This document shows positions 1-9,353 of a stretch of 27,497 nt of DNA, piece by piece. Numbering within the stretch: the first letter of the stretch is position 1; every line of letters starts with the position of its first letter. The DNA is from Acanthamoeba lenticulata (Eukaryota > Discosea > Longamoebia > Acanthamoebidae), in assembly GCA_002179805.1 (NCBI GenBank), contig NAVB01000427.1, positions 1 through 27,497 of the forward strand, in the 5' to 3' direction. Under the pieces are notes generated by a model, which had not been told where the DNA came from, did no database searches, and was given only the letters and a program-made list of their open reading frames with translations. The position numbers were made by a program, and so were the translations under genes.

Positions 1-112
1 CATGTTATCGCGGCTCTATGCACAGCTTGAGGCGCTTCACTCTAAGCGCGCCGCGATGGCCCTCTCCACAGGCATCTTCAAGGCCGACACATCCAAAGCT
101 CGCGAAGTATGA
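1..112 (+). CDS. 3' end of an unidentified protein-coding gene (5' partial)
   Basis: An open frame entering from the left edge runs in codon register 2, 5, 8 and so on, and stops at TGA 110-112. It gives about 36 C-terminal residues (ending ..TSKAREV) that are helical-looking and rich in Leu, Ala and Lys. GC-rich, codon-biased sequence changes abruptly to AT-rich sequence directly after the stop, as at other gene ends in this window. The fragment is too short to identify, and it could be the last exon of a spliced gene. It is convergent with the HeH/MSC gene that ends at 282, with about 170 bp of AT-rich 3' sequence between them. Confidence 0.5.
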   Translation, partial: MLSRLYAQLEALHSKRAAMALSTGIFKADTSKAREV

Positions 113-281
113 TGTATTTTTTAAAGCTTTAAAAAATGATTAAAAAATATGATTCCACATACTTGGATTCTATTTTAAACAAAACAACTTGTTAAAGAGG
201 ACGACCAGCATCCAATGCTGTCCTCTTCCACCCTTCTTCTCTCTTCGTTTAGCCACGCAAGGCGACCATGTCTTATCGCCA

Positions 282-2384
282 TCAGGGCATGGACTTGCGC
301 GCGGCCGAGGAGCCGCGCGGGCTGAGGAGCACGTTCTGGGCGAGCTCCTCCTCGACGGTGCCGATGTACTCCCACACGAGCTGCTGCTGCTGCTCGACCA
401 TCTGCGCATACTCGCGAATGCGCGTGTCGGCCCGCAGCCGCCGCTCGGCCACGGCCCACACGGCCAACTTCTCGGCGATGGTCCCGTAGCGCCCGGCAAA
501 GTCCGGGTCCTCGTGGAACAACAGGTCTCGGATCTCGATGACCGGCACCCAAGCGTGGGCGCCACCGCTCGAGGCGCGGCGCTTCGTCTGCTTGAGGAGC
601 TCCTTGGTGCGCTGGACGAGGCTCACGATGTCGGCCTCGCGCTCGGCCCGGCGGCGCTGCTGGACGGCGAGCAACAGCGCGCCGAGCAGGACGACGACCG
701 CGCCCGCGATGTAGTGCACGTGGGCCCACGCGGCCCGTCGCGCCACGCAGGTCCACGGCAGCTGCGCGTCGACGGTGGTGAAGGTGTAGTTGCTGCCGAC
801 GACCTGCATCGAGATGCGGGCGGGAGTGGCCGAAGTCGGTGGGCGCTGGAGGTCGCGCTTCAGCTCGAGAAAGGCCTCGGCAAACTTGGCCTCGTCCCAC
901 GGGCGGAACAGCCCAGCCTCCTTGGTCTTTTGCTTCAGAATCTCCTTCAGCTCCTGATTGGTGATGCTCACGTCAGCACAACACACGATATGACACGACA
1001 CGCGGGAGAAGGACGAGAACGACGTACGAGTTCGGGCATGGGGAGCGGAGCGACATCGTAGCCGCACTCGACTTGGCCGGCGCGAATGGCCAGTGCGTGA
1101 TGGGCCTCCTCGCGGCAAAGGTCGATGGCTCGGGCAATGTCCTGGTCCCGCACGCAGCGCACGCCGCCGCTCGGGACGTAGCCCGTCATGCACTTGATCA
1201 AGCGGCCGTCCTTGCACACGCCATAGTGCGGGCAGTCGACGCACTTGCCACCGGACGGCGTCACGCCGGCGGGCGGCGCCGTCGCGCCGGCACGCCCCGG
1301 GTAGGGATGGACGCTGGTGTCGCAAAAGTAGGGCTGGCTCGACGACAACAGCGACGATGCCGGCAGCGGGAGCAGCGCGGCCAGGTCGGCCAGGCCGGCC
1401 GGCAGTTGGTGGCCCTGCTGGTGGGCCAGCGCGAGGCCGGCGGCCGCGGCCACCAGGGCGACGACGAGGGCCATCAGCGAGATGAGCAGCCACGACGAGC
1501 CGCCGCCGCCGCGGCCGGCCTTCTTGTGGGCGCGCTGGGCAGCAATGATACGGCGCAGGTCGGGACTCAGGTCCGAGGCCCCGACGGCGGCGCTCGTGGG
1601 AGCGGGCGTGGCGGGCGCGGACAGCTTGGGATACGAAATGGCTCCTGGTGGCAGCGTCACGCGGCGAGCCGACGGCGAGAGGATGGCCGACGACGATGAC
1701 GAGGTCGTTGTCGAAGTGCTGGAGGAGGGCGCAGAAGTCCGGCCATCGGCGGCGACGACGGTGGGAGTGGTGTGGTCATCGTCGACGTGCTCATCGGCGG
1801 CGGTGGGAACGGGCACCGAGGCTTCTGGCGAGAACGTCAAGCGACGCGGCGCGGTGCTAGAAGAAGCGGCTGTGGTATTTCGCCATTATTTGTGAGTTAA
1901 TTTGTGCATTTATTTGATCCACAGAAATGAGAAGGGACGTACATTTGGGCGCAGGCGTGGAGGGGCCGGTCTGGGCGGGCTTGGAGGGCTTGGTGGTCTT
2001 GGTAGGCTCGGCCGCTGCGGCCGTATCAGGGGCCAAGGCTGAAGGATTCAAAAAAAAAGAAGAAAACAGTCAGTACGTGGGGTGCGAGATCGAGAGAAAG
2101 ACAGTACTGTGAATGGTCTTCCGCCTGTTAACGAAATCGGTTTGTGCAGTCCGATCTTGAGCCGATGCGAGCGTCGTGGTGGCGAGAGACGCGCGCGGGC
2201 CGGGCGTGCGCGAGTGTGCGTTGCGCGCCTGAAGCAAGGGCACGATGTTCTTGCGATAGAGATCGACATAGAAGTCCTTCTTCTCCGCGCGAGCTGGGAG
2301 CTGGTCACCAAAGCCCTCTTGCACAAGGATCGATTTGAGCTTGGCGATGGTCAATGCATTGGGGTCGGGTATCTCGTAGCTCAT
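282..2384 (-). CDS. Inner nuclear membrane protein, HeH + MSC domains (Src1/Heh/LEM2/MAN1 family)
   Basis: My model is complement(282..953, 1028..1868+1869, 1943..2038, 2108..2384), that is exons 2384-2108, 2038-1943, 1869-1028 and 953-282; it closes in frame at 628 aa. Residues about 10-50 form a helix-extension-helix (HeH/SAP-like) motif (LTIAKLKSILVQEG.., then KKDFYVDLY). A Ser/Thr/Pro-rich linker follows, then a first membrane segment at about 251-275, a lumenal Cys-rich part (CVDCPHYGVCKDG and GYVPSGG) at about 290-370, a second membrane segment at about 482-504 and a C-terminal nucleoplasmic domain. That order is the Man1-Src1 C-terminal (MSC) architecture. Such proteins anchor chromatin at the nuclear envelope and recruit ESCRT/CHMP7-like factors; that role is inferred from the family. 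The start is the ATG at 2384, just before the HeH motif. It is divergent from SAP18. Confidence 0.85.
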
Positions 2385-2647
2385 TGTTGAGTTTTTTTCT
2401 ACAAAAACGTTTCAAATCAATGGCTGCAGGGTTCGCGGCGAATGCTGCAACACCAATGCAGTGCAGATGAGGTGATGTGGGGAGATGGTGGGTGAACTGC
2501 GGCTAGTGCGTTCGCGGGCGTTTTGGCTGACGTTTGTTTGGCGGGAAGCCATGAGCTGAGAAATTTCGCTTTTCAAGCTGACGTGGCAATGAAAGAGTCC
2601 AGAAAAGAATTTCTTCCACAGGGCAAGATTAACCTCATCCAAACCCA
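2385..2647. promoter_or_regulatory. Shared divergent promoter gap, HeH/MSC gene and SAP18
   Basis: A 263-bp non-coding gap lies between two start codons pointing away from each other (2384 on -, 2648 on +). Both genes encode nuclear chromatin-linked proteins, so co-regulation is plausible but not shown. I see no clear TATA box. Confidence 0.5.
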
Positions 2648-3286
2648 ATGGCAGCTGCTGGCCCCGTTTCTTCACGCCCCGCGATCGTGATTGACAGAGA
2701 AAAGGTAGATGCTCTTTGCATACAGACTCACATGGTTGGAGGGGTTGTCTATTCCATTTACTTTATTTAATCTTATTGTAATTGCGGCAGGTGTGCCCTC
2801 TCCTGCTGCGAGTGTTCATCAAAGTAGGTGGCCACAACCGCGTTGAGGACTTTCAGACTCGCGGCCGAGAACCTTCCGAAGAAGTGCAAATCTACACTTG
2901 GTTCGTCCCTTGTTCTACGCACTCGCCGACACGTCTCACTCACGCTTGGCTTGCGCGGATAACAGGAAGGACGCTACGCTGCGTGAAATGGCGAACCTTG
3001 TGAAGGAGGTGAACGGCACCGCGCGCAACACGCGCGCCCGGCTGTCGTTCTCCCTTGTCTTCCCCGACCACAGGTACTGCTTACACAACTTAGTTTGCTT
3101 CAATCACGTGTACACACGTTCATGTGCAATCGCGCGCGTGTCCCATGCATGCACAGGGGCCGCTACCAGATCAAGCATGTGGGGACGGTCTTCTCCACCA
3201 AGCGTTCGGAGGACGACAAGAAGACGCTCGACTCAGTGCGCTTCGTGACGGGCGACTACCTTGACGTCGCCATCTTTGTCGACTGA
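2648..3286 (+). CDS. SAP18: SAP18, Sin3-associated / ASAP complex subunit
   Basis: Exons 2648-2704, 2791-2900, 2966-3073 and 3157-3286 give 134 aa in frame. The order of conserved SAP18 segments is intact: an N-terminal IDREK-VCPLLLRVF block crossing intron 1, VQIYTW-KDATLREMANLVKEV crossing intron 2, LSFSLVFPDHR, and RYQIKHVGTVFS ending with TGDYLDVAIFVD. SAP18 has a ubiquitin-like fold and joins Sin3-HDAC corepressor and ASAP/PSAP (RNPS1, Acinus/Pinin) splicing-linked complexes; the role here is by homology. Length matches the family core, without the basic tail of the animal protein. All splice sites are GT-AG. The start is the first ATG in frame with the IDREK block. Confidence 0.95.
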
Positions 3287-3595
3287 GTAGTTCTTCTGCA
3301 CCATCATACACACCACGCAGTGAAGGTTGACCTGATTTTTTGAGATTGAAGAAATGCACGTCTTCTTCACCTTGAGCAAGGCACTCGAGTGGGGACAAGG
3401 AGGTGGTTGGCCTCATGACAAGGCAATCGAACCAAAACAGCCTTGTGCCCATACCATAGGCCATGATGTTTGCTTTTTCTCCGTCCAATGCCCAGGAATA
3501 AGAAGCTCGTCGACAGAAAAGAAACCACAAAAGAAAGAAGAAGCAAAAAGGCGGGAAAGCTCTGCCGCGCGTTGATATAAACAAGAAGAGAGACA
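3287..3595. other. Intergenic: SAP18 3' region and kelch gene promoter
   Basis: 309 bp between the SAP18 stop and the kelch start. The last 60 bp before the ATG are purine- and A-rich. The TATAA at 3576-3580 lies only about 16 bp before the ATG, too near to be a normal TATA box. I see no gene here on either strand. Confidence 0.4.
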
Positions 3596-5558
3596 ATGGG
3601 CAACGAAGCTTCTACTCCAATTCCCTACAGTGCAGAAGTTGCTTGGCGTAAGGGAGGCGCGCCGGGAGCCCCGCCAGGTCGCGAAGGACATGTTGCTGCC
3701 TGCTGGGGGAATAAGTTGTACATCTTTGGAGGGGGCTCGACTGGAGGGACGCAGCAATCAGATCTCTGGAGCTTGGATCTGGGTAAGATTAGGCGCACGG
3801 CACTTCTTCCTGTTGAAGGATGCTATGCTACCTCGTTTTTGCTCATGTCTTTTCTTTTGTACGCGCAGCCTCGCCTGTGTGGCGCAAGCTGACGCCGTCC
3901 GGCACTGGTACTCACGTCCTCCTGACTCTTCCTCGAGTAGTTGACGTAGCTCACTCACGACCTTTGGCACGCATCAGCTCCATCTGCCCGCACCGGCGCC
4001 TGCTCTGCGGTGGTAGACGGTCGCATGTACGTCTTTGGCGGCATGGACATGGAACAAGGCTTCCTCGATGACGTCTATTGTTTCAACCTCGGTACCACCC
4101 AAATGGAATGTGGTTGTCATCTTTATGGCGCTGATAAATGCCCGCATTGGCGCGTACACAGCCGACGAGATGTGGGAGCAGGTCGAGGCCACGGGGCAAG
4201 GGCCCACGCCAAGGGACAAGAGCGCAGTCTGCGCTGTGGGCAAGTAAGACTTTTTCCACTCTCCACTTGCGCTCAGCGTCCAAATGGTGAGCTACTAAGC
4301 GAATGCACAGGAAGTTATACTTGTTTGGCGGCTTCGGCCCGGTCGAGGCTGAGGTGGAGCTGCCGGAGCGCGAGGCCGACGGCGAGGCGGAAGGCCGCCG
4401 CGCCGGCGGTGAAGAGGATGAGGAAGAGGACGATGAAGAAGAGGAGGAGCAGGGGCCAGCCTTTGACTTTAACTGGTTCGACGACTTGTTTGTGTTCGAC
4501 ACCGGTACGTGCCTGCGTCCGCACTTGGTTACCTGCCTAGGCTACGTGCAAACACCCAAACATGGGTGAACCCATCGCCCACACGACAACAGAGTCGCGA
4601 CAGTGGGAGCGGGTGGAGGCACAGGGCCAGATCCCGAGCGCTCGTGCGGCCTTTGCCATGGACGTCGTCGGCGACTCAATCTACCTGTTTGGAGGCCGTG
4701 ACACCACCAAGCGCCAAAACGATCTCTACGTGGTTCGTCTCTAAAGTCACGCGTTTCTGTGCTCAACAGCTAACACTTTATGCATAGCTCAACACGACTA
4801 CCCACACCTGGTCGAAGCCGACGGTGTCTGGCGCGCTGCCGGCGGAGCGCTCCTTTCACACGCTGACGTCGCTCGAGTCCATGGGCAAGTCACAGTTGAT
4901 CCTCTTTGGTGGTCTTTCCAGCACGAATCAACTCCTCGACGACCTCCACATCTTTGACGTCGGTATCCACTTGACATCCTCTTCTCTTCGGCCAAACTTT
5001 TTTTTGTCGAACAACTGACGGTCTGTGCGCTGTGTATGTGTGTGGCGGCATGTGATCAATCAGCAACCAACGCGTGGGTGCAGCCAATGGTCAAGGCGGG
5101 CGAAACCAGAATCAACGGCCGGCGTTTCCACTCGGCCATCGTCCACGACCGGTGCGTTGAACGCGGGACGGTAGATTTCCGACCCCGACTGACTTGTGTG
5201 CATGCATTCATTTGGGGGCAACAGCTCGCTGGTGGTATTTGGCGGATCGAGCAACTTCAGCTCGGAGACGCAAGAGTGCCTCACCTTCCACAACGACGTC
5301 TTCGTGCTCGACCTCGGGGCCGTCCTGGACGCGGCTCCGGTCACTCTCCCGCCGCCCTCCTCGACCGCTACTAGCACCCTTTCTGCTTCAACGTCAACTT
5401 CATCATCATCGTCGTCAACAACAACGACATCAGAATCGTCATCCGCAGCCACAACAACAAGCGAGGAAAGTGGACAAGAGGGACGAGGAAAGAAGCGCAA
5501 GAGTGAGGATATCGAACAAGCGGCCGAAGGCATGGAGGAACCTGCCTCGAATTCTTGA
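3596..5558 (+). CDS. Kelch-repeat protein, KLHDC1/KLHDC2-like
   Basis: Nine exons: 3596-3782, 3869-3907, 3978-4091, 4162-4243, 4311-4504, 4593-4732, 4788-4962, 5064-5151 and 5225-5558. They close in frame at 450 aa. At least six kelch blades are seen from repeated L/V-Y-x-FGG cores (KLYIFGG, RMYVFGG, KLYLFGG, SIYLFGG, LILFGG, LVVFGG), each followed by an N/D-D-L-x-x-x-D strand and a W. Blade order and phrases such as WFDDLFVFDT, NDLYVLN, ERSFHTLT and RRFHSAI resemble KLHDC1/2, whose animal KLHDC2 is a CUL2 substrate receptor reading C-terminal degrons. An E3 role here is inference only. Blade 3 carries an acidic insert of about 40 residues (about 152-190), and the C-terminus is a Ser/Thr tail ending in a basic stretch. 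Many kelch proteins look alike, so the subfamily is less certain than the fold. Confidence 0.85.
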
Positions 5559-5630
5559 GCCTTTTTCTATTTCGGCAACATTTGCAGAACGTCTCGAAAC
5601 ATTCAAAAATCCCTCGTGTCTTTTTGCAAG

Positions 5631-6793
5631 ATGGCACACCGATGGGTGGATTTGGAGCGTTATCCCATTGATGTTGCGCACCACGACAACACGCTGCAGC
5701 AGCAATATCAACAGCTCGTAGAGGCAGCACGGTGTGCGCTTCTTGGCGGCACGACAGAGACGGGAGGCGCCTCGCTCCCGGCTGCATACCGCAGCTTGGG
5801 GCGACCAGGGGGAGGCGTGTGTGTGCTGCCGGGCTTCTTCAAGGAGGAGGCCATCCAGTTGTCCATCGAAGATGCCTTGCGGGCAGAGCCCCAAGCTTTC
5901 CGCAGCGACAACGAGCACAACGTGTACCTGGAGGAGGAGAACAACGACGCCAGCTCCACCGCCTTGAGGGCTGAGGCAGGGGCTTCGAGGGAGGATGTGC
6001 TGCGGTGGTCCCAACACTCGTCAAAGACGTGCGTGACCTACGACCAGGTGTCGCCCGAGAGTCCCCTCCACGCCCTCTACAACTGGGACATGCTACTGCG
6101 CTTCCTCGCGGCCGTGCTGGGCAAGGAGGAGCTCTACCGCACGGCTGACCAGCTGGGCGCACTCAACGTGCACATCTACCGCCCCGGCGATGAGCTCGGG
6201 TGGCACTTTGACAGGTATGTTGTGGTCCATCCGCCACGAACAGTCTCACATGCTAGCTCATCTCCTCCTTTTCCCGACCACGACAGAGGCGAGTTTGCAG
6301 TCTCGCTGCTCCTGCAGTCGTCTGGCGGCGGCGGCGACTTTGAATACGCTCCTCACTTGCGCTCGTCAGGTGCTGCTCCTCTTGAGCACAATGTCCAGAC
6401 ACAGTCCTGTTGTTGTAGTAACATCTCTTGCCGGTGGTGAAGATGACGAGCACTACGCGGACGTGCTCGAAGTGCTGGCCGAGGGCCAGTCTCTGCCCTC
6501 AAAGGGCGAGCGGAAGATCCGTCGATTGGAAATGACGCCAGGGACACTCGTCTTCTTCAGTGGCCGGTTCGTCTACCCCTCAAAGTCTTGTTGCTGGTGC
6601 GTGCTGATCTCATGTGCCATTCTCCAGTAACGCGCTGCATCGCGTGACCAAGGTGACCGGTAAACGTGCGCGTATCATCGCCATCCTCTCCTACGAGACT
6701 CGGCCGGGTGTCGAGCTTAACGACTACACGCGCCTGAAGTTCTTTGGTCGCACGCAACCCCACGAAACCAGCCCAGCGACCGTGACGCCATGA
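5631..6793 (+). CDS. 2OG-Fe(II) oxygenase, HalD/ArpA-like family
   Basis: Exons 5631-6214, 6287-6369, 6419-6566 and 6628-6793 give 326 aa. The double-stranded beta-helix motifs are intact: the metal pair in GWHFDR (His192, Asp194), then GEFAVSLLLQSSGGGGDFEYAPH, MTPGTLVFFSGR, the distal His276 in NALHRVT, and Arg287 in RARIIAILSYETRPG, which would bind 2-oxoglutarate. This order and wording match the bacterial ArpA/HalD-like oxygenases more than AlkB. Because Asp194 is kept, I expect a hydroxylase rather than a halogenase (halogenases have Gly there). The substrate is unknown; a free amino acid is one guess from the family. The intron at 6370-6418 is 49 nt. ATG 5631 is used rather than the upstream in-frame GTG. 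A bacterial origin by transfer is plausible. Confidence 0.85.
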
Positions 6794-6908
6794 CGGGCCG
6801 CTCGTGCTTGAGCTGCCTTCTTGGAAGTTTGCAAAACAGCCCCAAGATAAAAATGCAAAAAACAAATAAAAAACAAACAAAAAAAAACACAAAAAGAAAC
6901 GAGTGCAG
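6794..6908. other. A-rich gap before the UBX gene
   Basis: 115 bp that turn strongly A-rich after about 6845. This is the only space where the missing 5' coding part of the UBX gene could start, yet no ATG with a usable splice donor is visible. Confidence 0.35.
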
Positions 6909-8654
6909 ATCAAAGCGAGCACGGTGGAGCGCTCACTGGATCAATTCTTCTCTTCTGCGACCGCTGCACCCGCCTCGCGCCCCTACGTGCAAGAATCTGC
7001 ACCTGCATCTTGGGTAATTCGTCCTTCCCCTTCTGTAGCTGCGCTTCTTGGATTTTCATCATGCCTTTGTTGCATCCACCAACAGATTTGGTGGTGTAAA
7101 AGCTTTTTGACAAAGTGGTGGCGACCGAGCCTCGCTGCATCGGTCGTTGGTGTTCTTGCTCTGGTTGCCCTCTACAAGCACGGAAAAAAGAGACAACAGC
7201 TGCACCTCGTTATGGCTGCCGCCCCTCCCGCTACTCCTGTCCCTCCGTACTTTTCCCTCCCAACGTTGCCTCATCGATTACTTTTTGCTTTGATTACAAC
7301 GACGCACTCATCTTCCACCTGTTGCAGCCAACCCTCGGGCCTGGTGTGGGGCATCATCAACACGCTGAGTACGCTTTCTTGTTGGCAGTTCATGTGGGCT
7401 GACGGAGTGGTATGCTGATAGCACACCAACGTCGGCGACAGGCGACTTCGTGGCCAATCTGGGCGGCGTCCCGCCACCGGAGGAGCGCGACCCGGCGCTC
7501 GCAGCATCGACCTTTGTGCGCAACTTTGAGTCTCAGTATGGCCCGAGCCATCCGGCCTTCCTCGAGTGCTCCTACAACGAGGCCGTGCGCCGGGCCCGCA
7601 ACGAGTTCCGTTTTCTGCTGGTCTACCTCCACTGCGGTCTCCACGCCGACGTCCCCTCCTTCTGCCGGTACGTCATCACCATCATCATTTTCGTCGTTTT
7701 CATCGTGAGTCAACTGATGAACCTTCACCATCAGGACGACGATGACGTCAGAGGCGCTGTCCGAGTTCATCAACGACAACTTTTTGATCTGGGGCGGCGA
7801 CGTGGCTTTTGCCGAGCCGATGCGGGTGAGCTACATGATTGGCGCCACGACGTACCCTGTCCTTTGCGTGCTGGTCAACTCCAACTCCACCGTGGAGCTG
7901 GTCCAGCGCATCGAAGGCTCCATCGGGCCGGAGGAGCTCATGAACCGCCTCACCACCATCCTCGAGAACCAGGGCGCTGACCTCGTCGCCGCTCGCGCCG
8001 CCCAGTACGTTATTTTATTTTATTTTATTCTATATAATATTATATTAAAATTATAAAACACTAATTATTGTAATTATTTCGTAAAAAAATAGGGAGGAGC
8101 GAGAAATGGACAGGCTGATCAGGCAGGAGCAAGATCTGGCCTATGAGGAATCGCTGCGCGCCGACCAGGAGCGTGAGGAGCTCGCTCGCTTGGAGCAGGA
8201 GCGGCGGCTCGAGGAAGAGCGGCGCGTGCTCGAGGAGGAGCGGCGTGCGCGCGAGGAGGCCGAGCGCAAGGCAAATTTCCGCCAGGCCGAGCTCGCCCGC
8301 AAGCGCGCCCGCCTGCCGCCGGAGCCGCGCGAGGGCGAGCGCGCCTGCAGCGTCGTCATCCGCCTGCCCGAAGGCTCGCGTCTCGCCCGCCAGTTCCGCA
8401 TGTCTGATCCTGTCCGGGTACGTTTTTTGTTCCTTCTATTTTTTAAAATGTTTATTTAACAATTTTATCATCATTCACACAATTTGCACGAGCAGGCGCT
8501 GTACGACTTTGTGGACGTAAGCGAGGTGGGCCTGGAGCTTGGCTCGTACTCGCTGGTGGCCGGCTACCCGCGCCGGCCCTACCCGGAGAACGACGTGACG
8601 ATGGCGGAGGCCGGGCTGGAGGCTCAAACGACCTGCTACGTCGAACTTCATTGA
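6909..8654 (+). CDS. FAF2: UBX-domain protein, FAF2/UBXD8-like (5' end unresolved)
   Basis: Exons 7086-7246, 7328-7368, 7442-7667, 7735-8004, 8093-8417 and 8496-8654 join in frame, with a likely earlier exon ending at 7013. Order: a UBA helix-3-like piece (STVERSLDQFF) in the first exon; a hydrophobic stretch after WWRPSLAASVVGVLALVALY; a UAS thioredoxin-like domain (FVRNFESQYGPSHPAF, FRFLLVYLHCG); a long Glu/Arg coiled coil (LAYEESLRADQE); and a C-terminal UBX domain. FAF2 is an ER and lipid-droplet hairpin protein that recruits p97/VCP in ERAD; the same job is likely here. No ATG is seen in frame before 7212. A start at 7212 gives 351 aa without the hydrophobic stretch, while the open frame and UBA remnant suggest more protein upstream. 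Confidence 0.85.
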
Positions 8655-8937
8655 TTTGTTGCAATAAAAAATTTGGAATTTCTCACCTGGTTTCTCACCA
8701 TTTCTCACCAGCAGACAAACTTGATCAAGCTTAATAAACTTCATACACAAATACCAATTACAAATGTACGAACAAATTTTACCGAATGCAGGTGATTACT
8801 GTGGTTGGTGGATCGTGGTAGGGCAATAACCATAGAAAGACCAAGTGCCAAGGCGAGAGCCGGGTAACAAGTCACACTTCGTGCATAAAAGGCGGTCAAA
8901 AGGTGTGCACACCAAACAGACAAACAAGAACACAAAC
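8655..8937. promoter_or_regulatory. Intergenic region with TATA-like box for the 107-aa gene
   Basis: CATAAAAGG at 8884-8892 lies about 50 bp before the ATG at 8938, a good position for a TATA box. The stretch begins with the UBX gene 3' end (AATAAA at 8662-8667 is a possible poly(A) signal). The short motif TTTCTCACC is repeated three times at about 8678-8710. Confidence 0.5.
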
Positions 8938-9261
8938 ATGGCAGACGACAGTCTCAACTACATCTTTGCCGTAGACATTGTCCCAACTTCGCCCCAACAA
9001 TGCGACACACGGAGAGCGACCTTCAAAAGCAAGCGAAGATCAGTAAGCCTCCAGCGAGCAACGAACCTCGTGAAGCGCGTAGCCGGCCGCAAGGCCTCCC
9101 GCCCTTCTCGCTACCTCCCCGGCGAAGAGAAGTGGGAGCCATCGGCCCGGATCAACGGCATGCCCACCTTTGACATTACAGCCAACCAAGTAAACGCCCT
9201 CGCCCAGTACAGCCGTTCCGCCCGCCATAGTGGCGGCGATCGGCCCGAGCGAACAGCCTGA
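8938..9261 (+). CDS. Hypothetical 107-aa basic protein
   Basis: A single-exon frame from ATG 8938 to TGA 9261, with GC-rich third codon positions like neighbouring genes and a TATA-like box upstream. The protein is rich in Arg, Lys and Ser in its middle (KSKRRSVSLQRATNLVKRVAGRK), then YLPGEEKWEPSARINGMP. I recognise no domain, membrane segment or signal peptide. The basic region could bind nucleic acid or be a localisation signal, but nothing shows this. It is convergent with the ViaA-like gene, with only 92 bp between stops. Confidence 0.55.
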   Translation: MADDSLNYIFAVDIVPTSPQQCDTRRATFKSKRRSVSLQRATNLVKRVAGRKASRPSRYLPGEEKWEPSARINGMPTFDITANQVNALAQYSRSARHSGGDRPERTA

Positions 9262-9353
9262 AGTGCCACAGGGGCAGAATCAATGTAAAAAGCTGTACAT
9301 AATCAAACATCCATCAGTTTTCTCCTTCAAAGACGCTGTTTCGGACAAGACTT

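Noticed and set aside
189..1061. Plus-strand 290-aa frame over the HeH/MSC gene
   Set aside because: Antisense shadow; low-complexity Leu/Arg/Gly translation without a domain.
5631..6793. AlkB DNA-repair dioxygenase
   Set aside because: The AlkB substrate-lid and RxxxxxR pattern are absent; phrasing fits HalD/ArpA-like enzymes.
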